Shown: one piece after another, positions 54,283-62,698 of the stretch
How the letters are laid out: each line of letters begins with the position of its first letter
How positions within the stretch are numbered: the stretch's first letter is position 1
From: Limnovirga soli
GTDB lineage: Bacteria > Bacteroidota > Bacteroidia > Chitinophagales > Chitinophagaceae
Assembly (NCBI RefSeq): GCF_013106755.1
Contig: NZ_WHPF01000001.1
Span: 124,001 to 188,000 of the forward strand
Length of the DNA: 64,000 nucleotides
Reading direction: 5' to 3'
The notes under the pieces: generated by a model
Seen by the model: only the letters and a program-made list of their open reading frames with translations
Databases searched by the model: none
What the model was told of the DNA's origin: nothing
Position numbers and translations under genes: made by a program

Positions 54283-54966
54283 ATGATACACTTATTAATG
54301 TTCGATTGGCATGAATTGCTGCAACCACAGTTCTATATTGAAAATGGTGGGCTTTGGCTACTGTTGTTTATCATTTTTGCCGAAACTGGTTTATTGGTTG
54401 GCTTCTTTTTCCCAGGCGATTCGCTGCTTTTTGTAGCTGGCATTTTTAGCAATAAACTCATTGATTATTTGTACGATACCACCCATGTATCCGATTTTGT
54501 AAGCCTCCTGATTTTAGTAGCACTCTGTTCTATTGCTGGTATAGTAGGCAATTTTGCCGGGTATTGGTTTGGAAGAAAAATTGGCCCCGCCATGTTTAGC
54601 TGGCCCGATAAATTATTATTCAAACACCGTTATCTGGTGCAGGCCAAAGAATTCTACGATAAACATGGTGGCGGCGCCATTGTGTTTGCCCGTTTTTTAC
54701 CCATTGTACGAACTTTTGCACCTATTGTGGCAGGTATTGTGGGCATGGAAAAGAAAACCTTTGTAGCATTTAATATTATTGGCTCTATTGCCTGGGTATC
54801 ATCTATGTTAATGGCCGGGCATTACCTATATAAATTCTTTTTAGAACATTATCAGTTCGACCTTACACAACACCTCGAAATAATTGTACTTGGTATTGTG
54901 TTTATTACTACCGCCCCGGTTTTAGTGAAAATATTTACAAAAGAAAAAAATAAACCAACCGTTTAA
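54283..54966 (+). CDS. DedA/VTT-domain membrane protein
   Basis: 227 residues. FAETGLLVGFFFPGDSLLFVAGI, GNFAGYWFGRKIG and FARFLPIVRTFAPIVAGIVGM are the conserved DedA segments, with the essential acidic and basic residues in place. DedA proteins act as lipid scramblases or carriers such as for undecaprenyl phosphate. 18 bases before the MFS gene, probably co-transcribed with it. Confidence 0.92.
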   Translation: MIHLLMFDWHELLQPQFYIENGGLWLLLFIIFAETGLLVGFFFPGDSLLFVAGIFSNKLIDYLYDTTHVSDFVSLLILVALCSIAGIVGNFAGYWFGRKIGPAMFSWPDKLLFKHRYLVQAKEFYDKHGGGAIVFARFLPIVRTFAPIVAGIVGMEKKTFVAFNIIGSIAWVSSMLMAGHYLYKFFLEHYQFDLTQHLEIIVLGIVFITTAPVLVKIFTKEKNKPTV

Positions 54967-54984
54967 ATATCTAACCGTTTTGCC

Positions 54985-56220
54985 ATGAATCAACAAAAAC
55001 ACACGGTGTTTTCTCTGCCTGTTATTGTGGCGGCGTTGGGATATTTCGTTGACATTTACGACCTGCTGCTTTTTAGTATTATCCGCATTCCTTCATTAAA
55101 ATCTTTGGGATTGAACGATGATCAAATAGCCCACGACGGCCTTTTTATCATCAACATACAAATGATTGGCTTATTAGTAGGCGGTATTCTTTGGGGCGTT
55201 TTGGGCGACAAAAAAGGAAGATTGAAAGTATTATTCGCATCTATTATTTTATATTCTCTGGGCAATATTGCCAATGGCTTTGTTCAAACGGTTGATCAAT
55301 ATGCGTTGGTGCGTTTTATTACCGGTATTGGCCTTGCCGGAGAACTGGGTGCAGGGATTACACTTGTTGCAGAACTATTGCCAAAAGACAAACGTGGCCT
55401 TGGCACTTCACTGGTAGCAGGGCTTGGACTAACCGGCGCAGTAGTAGCTTTTTTCATGAAAGAACAATTTGATTGGAGAACCTGCTATTTTATTGGCGGC
55501 GGTTTAGGTTTTATGTTGCTTTTATTACGTGTGGGTGTATTAGAATCTACCATGTTTAAAACCATTCAAAATACCGATGTATCCAAAGGCAATTTCTTAA
55601 TGCTTTTTACCGGAGGGCGTTTTAAAAAATACCTGAAAGCCATTTTAATTGGTTTACCTACCTGGTTTGTAATTGGTATTCTTATCACCTTCTCCAAAGA
55701 GTTTGGTACCAAAATGAATATTCAGGGTACAATCGACCCCGGCAAATCTGTTATGTTTGCCTATGTTGCCATATCAATTGGCGATGTATTTGCCGGCCTG
55801 GTAAGTCAATGGCTGCGCAGCCGCAAAAAAGCGCTCTATCTTTTTTATGCATTTACCGCACTTAGTATGGTGCTATATTTTAATCTGCAAGGTGCCAGCG
55901 TAAATATGCTGTATCTGGCCAGCGCCTTACTTGGTTTTGGCACAGGTTTCTGGGCCATATTTGTAACAATGGCGGCAGAACAGTTTGGCACCAATATACG
56001 CGCCACCGTAGCCACCACCGTACCCAATATGGTTCGCGGTTCTTTACCATTGGTTGCACTACTATTCACCAGTTTGCAGGGGAGGTTCGACTATATTACC
56101 AGCGGCTGGATTACCGGTATTATTGTAATGGTAATTGCTGTTATTGCCGCCTACTTCACCGAGGAAACTTTTGGCAAAGACCTTAATTATCTGGAGCAGG
56201 AAATTGTGAGCCCGGCATAA
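54985..56220 (+). CDS. MFS transporter
   Basis: 411 residues, twelve helices. ALGYFVDIYDLLLFSIIRIPSLKSLG start, MFS loop motif GVLGDKKGRLKVL between helices 2 and 3 and GTGFWAIFVTMAAEQFGTNIRATVATTVPNM late on; resembles the metabolite:H+ symporter branch. The last codons (Ser-Pro-Ala-stop) are encoded by the GCCCGGC end of a repeat copy, so the native C-terminus was set by that insertion. Confidence 0.87.
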   Translation: MNQQKHTVFSLPVIVAALGYFVDIYDLLLFSIIRIPSLKSLGLNDDQIAHDGLFIINIQMIGLLVGGILWGVLGDKKGRLKVLFASIILYSLGNIANGFVQTVDQYALVRFITGIGLAGELGAGITLVAELLPKDKRGLGTSLVAGLGLTGAVVAFFMKEQFDWRTCYFIGGGLGFMLLLLRVGVLESTMFKTIQNTDVSKGNFLMLFTGGRFKKYLKAILIGLPTWFVIGILITFSKEFGTKMNIQGTIDPGKSVMFAYVAISIGDVFAGLVSQWLRSRKKALYLFYAFTALSMVLYFNLQGASVNMLYLASALLGFGTGFWAIFVTMAAEQFGTNIRATVATTVPNMVRGSLPLVALLFTSLQGRFDYITSGWITGIIVMVIAVIAAYFTEETFGKDLNYLEQEIVSPA

Positions 56221-56277
56221 CGCAACTATCAGCTTTACTTGCGTCGCACTCTTGTACGGTTAGATACTTTATGCAGC
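56210..56277 (-). repeat. dispersed intergenic repeat, A core, overlapping a stop codon
   Basis: Core GTACAAGAGTGCGACGCAA on the minus strand (56239-56257), left GCTGCATAAAGTATC, right half GTAAAGCTGATAG, terminal TGCCGGGC at 56210-56217. The outer seven bases are coding and the MFS stop codon is at 56218-56220, inside the unit. Confidence 0.92.
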
Positions 56278-56340
56278 AAAAAATACAAACCACAGTGTCA
56301 TACCACTCGTTTTTTTGCCTGCCCATAATTAGGTTTATGT

Positions 56341-57489
56341 CTACAATTCAATTCTTTGGCCAGTATTGGCAGCCCGGTAAATAGCTTCAATAATACGTAT
56401 ATCTTTTCTTCCTTCTTCGCCGGTTATATGTGCAGGTAATGGTGTATTTTCCAAAATTAATTTTCCAATAGCATCCAATTGGGTTGCCTGCTGGTTTATA
56501 TCCTCAAAATGTAAAATACCATTACTGGTTTTACCTGCAAAAGGGCCATAGCTTAGTCCCGGACTCAACTCAAAAGTTCCCTCATCCGCCGAAGCAAAAA
56601 AGCGGTCAATATTATATCCGTAAGAACTGGCAGCATTACAAACTGCCCCACCCGGAAACTCCATTTGCCAGGTGATAGATTCTTCCACCTGCGCAAAAAG
56701 CTTTGCACTTCTTGCCTTACTAAATTGTGCAGTTACCGCAACCGGCTCCTTCCCCAACACATAGCGGCTGCTTTGAATACAATAAATACCCAGATCCATT
56801 AAAGGCCCGCCGCCGGATAAGCTTTTATTTAAACGCCATTCCTGCTGGTCATTAAAATCTACACCAGCCAATGCTTTGGCTTCATCATAAGTTTTATATC
56901 CCAGTGCTGCTTCAATATAACGTACTTCGCCAAACACTTTTTCTTGCCCCAGTCTTTTCAATTCCAAATGATAAGGCTCGTAATGCAGGCGATACCCCAC
57001 CGCCAATTGCACACCGGCACGCTTGCAGGCAGCAATCATGGCATCGCAATCTGCTACTGAGGTAGCCATTGGCTTTTCAGTAATTACATGTTTGCCCGCT
57101 TTGGCAGCACGCAACACAAACTCTTTGTGTAAACCATTGGGTAGCACCACATACACCAGGTCTATATCAGCATTGTTTTTGATATTATCAAAATCCTGGT
57201 AATTGTATATGTTTTTCTCTGGAATTGCATATTGCTTTTGCCAGGCTTCTGCTTTGGCAGGGTGACCAGTTACAATACCCGCCAGCCGGCAGTATTGGCT
57301 ATTTTCTAAGCCATATGCCAGGGCCTCTGCATAATTGCCTAAACCGCATAAAGCTATATTCAGTTTTTTGCCGGTATATATTGGTTGTTTGATTTGGGCT
57401 GCGGAATGGAGTACGGGTAAACTTAGTGCAGCAGCACTGGCGCCCCTACTCAGGTTTTGCAGAAAAGAACGGCGGGATAAGTTTTGCAT
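56341..57489 (-). CDS. Tat-exported Gfo/Idh/MocA-family oxidoreductase
   Basis: 382 residues. Tat signal SRRSFLQNLSRGASAAALSLP at 5-25. Rossmann domain with ALCGLGNYAEALAYGL (about 46-61) and the family EKPMATSVADCDAMI segment (catalytic Lys), YRLHYEPYHLELKRLG, and GGPLMDLGIYCIQSSRYV in the C-terminal domain. Such proteins carry tightly bound NAD(P) and work on sugars in the periplasm, like glucose-fructose oxidoreductase. Sits 199 bases downstream of the GMC gene, same strand, with a repeat copy between. Confidence 0.88.
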   Translation of the reverse strand: MQNLSRRSFLQNLSRGASAAALSLPVLHSAAQIKQPIYTGKKLNIALCGLGNYAEALAYGLENSQYCRLAGIVTGHPAKAEAWQKQYAIPEKNIYNYQDFDNIKNNADIDLVYVVLPNGLHKEFVLRAAKAGKHVITEKPMATSVADCDAMIAACKRAGVQLAVGYRLHYEPYHLELKRLGQEKVFGEVRYIEAALGYKTYDEAKALAGVDFNDQQEWRLNKSLSGGGPLMDLGIYCIQSSRYVLGKEPVAVTAQFSKARSAKLFAQVEESITWQMEFPGGAVCNAASSYGYNIDRFFASADEGTFELSPGLSYGPFAGKTSNGILHFEDINQQATQLDAIGKLILENTPLPAHITGEEGRKDIRIIEAIYRAANTGQRIEL

Positions 57490-57601
57490 AAAAGCTAAAT
57501 TGTTTCATGCTGTTAGTACGGTATTATGGGTAAATATTACAAAAAAGAGTTGGTAATATTTACACCGCACTGGTAGTATACACTATTACAAACCTGCCAG
57601 T

Positions 57602-57672
57602 TGCTGCATAGTGTACCAAACGTACAAGAGTGCGACGCAACGGATGCCTGATGCATATACTATCGATTGGCT
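57602..57672 (+). repeat. dispersed intergenic repeat, A core
   Basis: Left GCTGCATAGTGTACC, core GTACAAGAGTGCGACGCAA at 57622-57640, right half CGGATGCCTGATGCAT, terminal TTGGCTACC. Confidence 0.9.
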
Positions 57673-57688
57673 ACCCAATTAAAGCCAA

Positions 57689-59392
57689 TTACAGTTCTCC
57701 CTTTTTCATTTGTGATATGGCATAATTACAGGCACGGGCCGTTAATGCCATATAGGTTAAAGATGGGTTTTGTGTGGAAGTGGATGTCATACAGGCACCA
57801 TCGGTTACAAAAACATTGGGGCATGCATGTAATTGATTCCATTTGTTTAGCATGGATGTTTTAGGATCGTTGCCCATTCTGCAACCACCCATTTCATGAA
57901 TATCCAATCCTGGCGCCTGTTTGTTATCGGTGGTTTTAATATCGGTAAACCCTGCTTTGGTAAACATTTCGGTAAGCTGCTCCTGGTAATCGGCCACCAT
58001 TTTATCGTCATTATCGTCGTAACTAATATTGATTGCAGCCTGCGGTATACCCCAGGGGTCTTTAGCATTGGCATCGAGGGTAATGGTATTGGTTTCTTTG
58101 GGAATGGTTTCGCCCATCATGTGCGAGCCTACACGCCATGGACCCCATTCCATTTTTTCCAGATTATTTTTTAAATCGGCACCAAAACCATCCTGTTTAC
58201 TATAAGGAGAACGGCCAGCATAAAAACCGGAAGCATAGCCACGAAGAAAATTGGTTTCCTGTTTTTCTACATTTCTAAAACGGGGCAAATAAGCGCTGGT
58301 TGGCCGGCCACCCTCGGTTTTGGTATCCATAAACCCTTCATAAGTACCCGAAATACGGGCCCTGTAATTGTGAAATGCTACATATTTTCCCAATACGCCG
58401 CTATCATTGCCCAACCCATTAGGGAAACGGTGAGATATAGAGTTTAATAAAATAATATTGGTATTTATAGCTGCTGCATTTACAAAAATAATACGGGCAT
58501 AATACTCCGTAATTGCCTTGGTATTGGTATCTATCACCCTTACGCCGGTGGCTTTATTTTTTTGCTCGTCGTAAATAATAGAATGTACAACAGAGAAAGG
58601 CTTTAGCGTAAGATTACCCGTTTTTTGCGCCCAGGGAATGGTTGTTGCATTACTGGAAAAATATCCTCCAAAAGGGCATCCGCGCTGACATAAATTGCGG
58701 TTTTGACATTGCACCCTGCCTTGCTGCAGGTGAATGGGTTGCGGCTCGGTTAAATGTGCGCACCGGGCATAAATTACATGACGGTCTTTATAATTTTTTG
58801 CTACCGTTTCTTTAAAATAATTTTCTACGCAGCTTAATTCAAGTGGTGGCAGAAATTCACCATCGGGTAATGTGGCCAACCCATCTTTATTGCCGCTGAT
58901 ACCGGCAAATTTTTCGGTGTAACTATACCATGGGGCAATATCCTTATACCGTATTGGCCAGTCAACAGCAAAACCATCACGGGCCGGACCTTCAAAGTCA
59001 AAGTCGCTCCAGCGCTGGGTTTGGCGGGCCCAAAGCAATGATTTACCGCCTACCTGGTATCCACGAATCCAATCAAATGGTTTGGTTTGTATATAGGGAT
59101 GCTCCTGATCTTTTACAAAGAAATGTTTGGCATCTTCTTTAAAGGCATAGCATTTACTAACCACGGGGTTGGCTTCCGCTTCGGCTGCGGTAATATTTCC
59201 TCGGTGGGCAAATTCCCAGGGCTCCATATTGGTGGTAGGATAATCTTTTAAATGCACTACATCACGGCCACGTTCCAGCACTAATGTTTTCAGGCCATTT
59301 TCAGCAAGTTCTTTGGCTGCCCAGCCACCACTTATGCCAGAGCCAATTACGATAGCATCAAATGTGTTACCGGCAGTATTATTATTTCCCAT
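57689..59392 (-). CDS. GMC-family FAD oxidoreductase
   Basis: 567 residues. FAD-binding GSGISGGWAAKEL at 17-29, the GMC C-terminal HEMGGCRMG with the active-site His, and NPSLTYMALTARAC with the Asn. It has no signal of its own; the 179-residue Tat-signalled protein encoded 11 bases upstream is the usual export partner. This pairing (large FAD subunit, small subunit) matches glucoside 3-dehydrogenases (LacA/LacC type) and gluconate 2-dehydrogenases. Probably oxidises a sugar in the periplasm; the cytochrome partner is not adjacent. Confidence 0.9.
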   Translation of the reverse strand: MGNNNTAGNTFDAIVIGSGISGGWAAKELAENGLKTLVLERGRDVVHLKDYPTTNMEPWEFAHRGNITAAEAEANPVVSKCYAFKEDAKHFFVKDQEHPYIQTKPFDWIRGYQVGGKSLLWARQTQRWSDFDFEGPARDGFAVDWPIRYKDIAPWYSYTEKFAGISGNKDGLATLPDGEFLPPLELSCVENYFKETVAKNYKDRHVIYARCAHLTEPQPIHLQQGRVQCQNRNLCQRGCPFGGYFSSNATTIPWAQKTGNLTLKPFSVVHSIIYDEQKNKATGVRVIDTNTKAITEYYARIIFVNAAAINTNIILLNSISHRFPNGLGNDSGVLGKYVAFHNYRARISGTYEGFMDTKTEGGRPTSAYLPRFRNVEKQETNFLRGYASGFYAGRSPYSKQDGFGADLKNNLEKMEWGPWRVGSHMMGETIPKETNTITLDANAKDPWGIPQAAINISYDDNDDKMVADYQEQLTEMFTKAGFTDIKTTDNKQAPGLDIHEMGGCRMGNDPKTSMLNKWNQLHACPNVFVTDGACMTSTSTQNPSLTYMALTARACNYAISQMKKGEL

Positions 59393-59403
59393 ACGATAGT
59401 GTA

Positions 59404-59943
59404 TTAAGCGTTTTGTAATGGCACACAGCCTTTGAAAGTACCTGGCAACATTTTGTACCCTTTAATATTCGTCATATAAAATTTAGAGGAAGTATATGCC
59501 TGTATAGTTAATGCCCTTGTTTTGGTATAAAAATATAACAGACTGTCTGTGGCAGTTTCGCCCTGTTTTGCTTGCAAGGCACTGATGATATTGTTTTGTG
59601 CTGCTGCATCTGCTTCTAAAAAAGACTTGCCAGCTTTTTCTTTGGCAAATGCTTCAAATGCTTCCAGGCCTTTTATAAATAATGCCTGGTCTTCTTTTTT
59701 ATAACAATCATCTACCATGGTTAGTACAAATGCAGGTGCCTGTATTTCTTTGGCGCCGGGTGTTTTGGTTGCAGGCAAAATAATACCAGCAAGGGCTTCA
59801 ATGGTTTGCTCCTGTTGGCGGGTAATACTAATATTATTAAGCGCTTGTAAAGCTTTATCATTACCGGGTAGACAGCCGGGCACTATGGCTGCACCTGCAC
59901 CTATTAACAGAAATTGTTTTAACGCGGCTCTTCGGTTTACCAT
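59404..59943 (-). CDS. Gluconate 2-dehydrogenase subunit-3-like Tat protein
   Basis: 179 residues. Signal NRRAALKQFLLIGAGAAIVPGC combines a twin-arginine motif with a lipobox-like PGC (C24), so the complex may be lipid-anchored. The body (LAGIILPATKTPGAKEIQAPAFVLTMVDDCY) matches the Gluconate_2-dh3 family. It carries the GMC flavoprotein out through Tat and completes the enzyme. First gene of the leftward pair; a Gfo/Idh gene follows. Confidence 0.88.
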   Translation of the reverse strand: MVNRRAALKQFLLIGAGAAIVPGCLPGNDKALQALNNISITRQQEQTIEALAGIILPATKTPGAKEIQAPAFVLTMVDDCYKKEDQALFIKGLEAFEAFAKEKAGKSFLEADAAAQNNIISALQAKQGETATDSLLYFYTKTRALTIQAYTSSKFYMTNIKGYKMLPGTFKGCVPLQNA

Positions 59944-60065
59944 GGCAGTGCAATAATGTGTATTGAGAAAATATTTCAGTTAAAGTTAATTGAAGCAAGC
60001 ATGCCTACAGGCAATAGCTAAAAGAATATGTGCAAATGATAAGTTTTCACTAAGATAACTTACTT

Positions 60066-60144
60066 GCTGTTGCTTTGCCCATTATTAACCGAACGCACAA
60101 GTGTGCGACGCAACTAATGCCGCCCCTTGCGATACGGTTGGGTA
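60066..60144 (+). repeat. dispersed intergenic repeat, A core
   Basis: Left GCTGTTGC, core GCACAAGTGTGCGACGCAA at 60095-60113, right half CTAATGCCGCCCC, terminal GGTTGGGTACAC. Between subunit 3 and bioA. Confidence 0.85.
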
Positions 60145-60152
60145 CACCCACT

Positions 60153-61460
60153 CTACTTATTCCAATTTGTAAGCAGCTGGTTGATGGTAGCATATACTTT
60201 TTCCAACTCGGCAGGGGTAATGCAGTAAGGCGGCATAATGTACACTGTATTGCCCAGTGGGCGCATATATACGCCCTGTGCCAAATTTAACTGGGTAATT
60301 AGGGTGCCTACATTGTTCAGGTATTCATCTTTGCCTTCGGCAATTTCAAAAGCCAGTATGGTGCCAAGTGTGCGTAAATTTCTATAAGGTTTTGTTTGCT
60401 GTGCAAAAGCATTTTCCAGCTGTGTAATAAAATGTTTGTTGGCAGCGGCAATCCATTCAATGGCGTTTAATGTTTGGGGCTGCAGCAATAAATCCAAACT
60501 GGCCAGGGCGGCAGTACAGGCCAGCGGATTGGCAGTAAAAGAGTGGCCGTGAAAAAACGTTTTTAACTTATCATCCGTTACATAGGCCTCGTAAATACGG
60601 TCGGTGCATGCGGTGGCGCCCAATGCCATGGTGCCGCCGGTAAGGCCCTTGCTAAGACAAACAATATCGGGTGTATGTTGCAGGTAATCGCTGGCAAAAA
60701 ATTTACCTGTACGGCCAAAGCCGGTCATCACTTCATCGGCAATACAAATAATATCCTGTTCCTTTACGGTATGCAATAAGGCATCCATGTAAACAGCCTC
60801 ATACATTTTCATACCGCCGGCTCCCTGTACCAGGGGCTCGTAAATAAAAGCGGCTATTTCCGGTGCAGCTTGCTGCACTGTGGTTTGTAAGGCTGCAATA
60901 TTTTCGGCAGTGGGGGTATCAATAAAAACAACTTCGAATAAAAGGTTATGAAAAGCCAGTGTAAATACGCTGCGGTCGCTAACACTCATGGCGCCAAAAG
61001 TATCGCCGTGGTAAGCATTTTTAAACGCCAGTATTTTATTGCGTTTTGGCAGCTGCCCAGCGGCATAATCTCCTTCCTTGTTCCACCAGTATTGTATAGC
61101 CATTTTAAGGGCTACTTCGGTAGCGGTTGAGCCATTATCGCTGTAAAAAATGCGGCTGCAGTTGCCGGGTACAATATCGAGTAATTTTTCGGCAAGGTCT
61201 ACAGCGGGGGCATGGGTAAAACCGGCAAATATTACCTGCTCCAGCTGCAAAGCCTGTTCATATATTTTTTGTGCAATATAGGGGTGTGCATGCCCGTGCA
61301 AAGTAACCCACCAGCTGCTTATGGCATCAATATAGGTATTGCCCTGTTCATCGTATAAAATAGTGCCATTGGCTTTGGTAATGGCAATGGGGTTAGCCAT
61401 ATCTTTTTGCGGCGTAAAGGGGTGCCACACAAATGCCCGGTCTCTTGCAATCAAATCCAT
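60153..61460 (-). CDS. bioA: BioA, adenosylmethionine-8-amino-7-oxononanoate aminotransferase
   Basis: 435 residues from the ATG at 61460; the frame is open upstream but IARDRAFVWHPFTPQKD is the family start. PLP fold type I: SSWWVTLHGHAHPYIA, FYSDNGSTATEVALKM, ADEVMTGFGRTGKFFA and CLSKGLTGGTMALGATA with the PLP lysine. Transfers the amino group of SAM to KAPA in biotin synthesis. No other bio gene is in the window. Confidence 0.94.
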   Translation of the reverse strand: MDLIARDRAFVWHPFTPQKDMANPIAITKANGTILYDEQGNTYIDAISSWWVTLHGHAHPYIAQKIYEQALQLEQVIFAGFTHAPAVDLAEKLLDIVPGNCSRIFYSDNGSTATEVALKMAIQYWWNKEGDYAAGQLPKRNKILAFKNAYHGDTFGAMSVSDRSVFTLAFHNLLFEVVFIDTPTAENIAALQTTVQQAAPEIAAFIYEPLVQGAGGMKMYEAVYMDALLHTVKEQDIICIADEVMTGFGRTGKFFASDYLQHTPDIVCLSKGLTGGTMALGATACTDRIYEAYVTDDKLKTFFHGHSFTANPLACTAALASLDLLLQPQTLNAIEWIAAANKHFITQLENAFAQQTKPYRNLRTLGTILAFEIAEGKDEYLNNVGTLITQLNLAQGVYMRPLGNTVYIMPPYCITPAELEKVYATINQLLTNWNK

Positions 61461-61511
61461 GGCGCAAATGTAGAGCAGATGCAGTGAAATGCATAAAGCC
61501 AATTTTTTGGA

Positions 61512-61579
61512 GGTAGGGCAAAGAACAGATAATCGGCTTTACTTGCGTCGCACTCTTGTACGCCTGAATGCACCGCAGC
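61512..61579 (-). repeat. dispersed intergenic repeat, A core
   Basis: Core GTACAAGAGTGCGACGCAA on the minus strand (61543-61561), left TGCTGCGGTGCATTC, right half GTAAAGCCGATTA. Between bioA and fmt. Confidence 0.88.
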
Positions 61580-61597
61580 AATTAGTATTTTAAACCA

Positions 61598-62536
61598 TTA
61601 AGCAAAGCGGTAGCCGCGTAAAAACTCCTCAGTTTGCATGCGTTTTTTACCTTCCAGCTGCATTTCCAATACTTGAATAAACCCATCAGTGCAGGCAAAT
61701 TTTAAAAAGTTTTTACCATCGGTTTGCGGGGTACCGGGTGTTAGGCCATGCGCCACTATTTCTTTTTTGCTGCGGAATATTTTAAGCATTTTGTCATTCA
61801 GCAAACAAAAAGCACCGGGGTATGGCGATAAACCCCTGATGAGATTATGTATTTGCGATGCAGGTTGCTCCCATGATATACGACAGGTATCAGTAAATAT
61901 TTTGGGGGCATGGCGTAGGACGGCTTCGTTTACAATGGATGATTGGTTAAGCTCGGTTACAATACCTGCTGCCAGTTGGGTGAGTGTTTTTACCAGCAAT
62001 GCGGCACCTGTTTCTTTCATGGTATCGTGCAGTTCTCCTGCAGTGGTATCTGCATCAATGGCAATGGTGTCCTGCAACAGAATATTACCGGTATCTATGG
62101 CGTGCTGTAATTTAAAAGTAGTAACTCCGGTAAAGGGTTCCCCATTTATAACAGCCCAGTTAATAGGTGCTGCCCCACGGTATTGGGGCAATAATGAGCC
62201 ATGCACATTAATGGTGCCCATGGGTGGCATACTCCACACTATTTCGGGCAGCATTCTAAAAGCTACTACTACCTGCACATCGGCTTGTAAGGCTTGCAGG
62301 GAAGTGATAAAATCGGGATTCTTTAATTTTTCGGGTTGTAATATGTGAAGGCCTTGTTCTTCGGCATATTTTTTTACGGCACTTTGGGTAAGTTTCATGC
62401 CGCGACCGGCGGGTTTATCGGGTGCGGTAATAACGCCTACGATGGTACAACCTGCGTTTACCAATGCCTGTAAGGAGGCCACTGCAAATTCGGGGGTACC
62501 CATGAAAACTATTCTTAGATCCTGTAATGACTTCAT
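61598..62536 (-). CDS. fmt: Fmt, methionyl-tRNA formyltransferase
   Basis: 312 residues from the ATG at 62536, where the conserved LRIVFMGTPEFAVASLQAL begins two residues further on. The frame is open for 144 more bases upstream, but that stretch is a repeat copy (62595-62668) plus leader and is not coding. Formyl-THF site: HGSLLPQYRGAAPINWAVINGE and TFKLQHAIDTGNIL, then the C-terminal anticodon-arm domain. Formylates Met-tRNA(fMet). Confidence 0.95.
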   Translation of the reverse strand: MKSLQDLRIVFMGTPEFAVASLQALVNAGCTIVGVITAPDKPAGRGMKLTQSAVKKYAEEQGLHILQPEKLKNPDFITSLQALQADVQVVVAFRMLPEIVWSMPPMGTINVHGSLLPQYRGAAPINWAVINGEPFTGVTTFKLQHAIDTGNILLQDTIAIDADTTAGELHDTMKETGAALLVKTLTQLAAGIVTELNQSSIVNEAVLRHAPKIFTDTCRISWEQPASQIHNLIRGLSPYPGAFCLLNDKMLKIFRSKKEIVAHGLTPGTPQTDGKNFLKFACTDGFIQVLEMQLEGKKRMQTEEFLRGYRFA

Positions 62537-62594
62537 GCTGCAAAAATAAGCATCGGCAGGTAAGGCTGTTGCGTTTACTGTATTTGATTTGCCA

Positions 62595-62668
62595 TTGCTG
62601 ACCACTGCCCCGAACGATGAACGTACTGCGACGCAAGCGGCGATGCCATGGGTACCGCTGCCGGTAAC
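62595..62668 (+). repeat. dispersed intergenic repeat, A core with internal deletion
   Basis: Core shortened to GTACTGCGACGCAA (62623-62635; AAGAG missing), right half GCGGCGATGCCAT, end GCTGCCGG. It lies upstream of fmt and creates a spurious N-terminal extension of that gene's reading frame. Confidence 0.75.
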
Positions 62669-62698
62669 AAAATATTGCAATACATTATTAGCGATGAT

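Noticed and set aside
61689-62348. 219-residue frame antisense to fmt
   Set aside because: Lies wholly over a well-conserved gene; no independent motif. The same holds for the long antisense frames over dsbD, ispH, mobA and the cytochrome gene.
1-62668. Repeat family as a CRISPR array
   Set aside because: Copies are single, widely and unevenly spaced, in both orientations, with no spacers or cas genes.
1-62668. Repeat family as intrinsic terminators
   Set aside because: No T-run after the core, no long conserved stem, and orientation is independent of the genes; true terminators are present separately (38140, 43568, 50093, 51146).
62537-62680. 48-residue N-terminal extension of Fmt
   Set aside because: The stretch is a repeat copy plus leader; the conserved Fmt start is at 62536.
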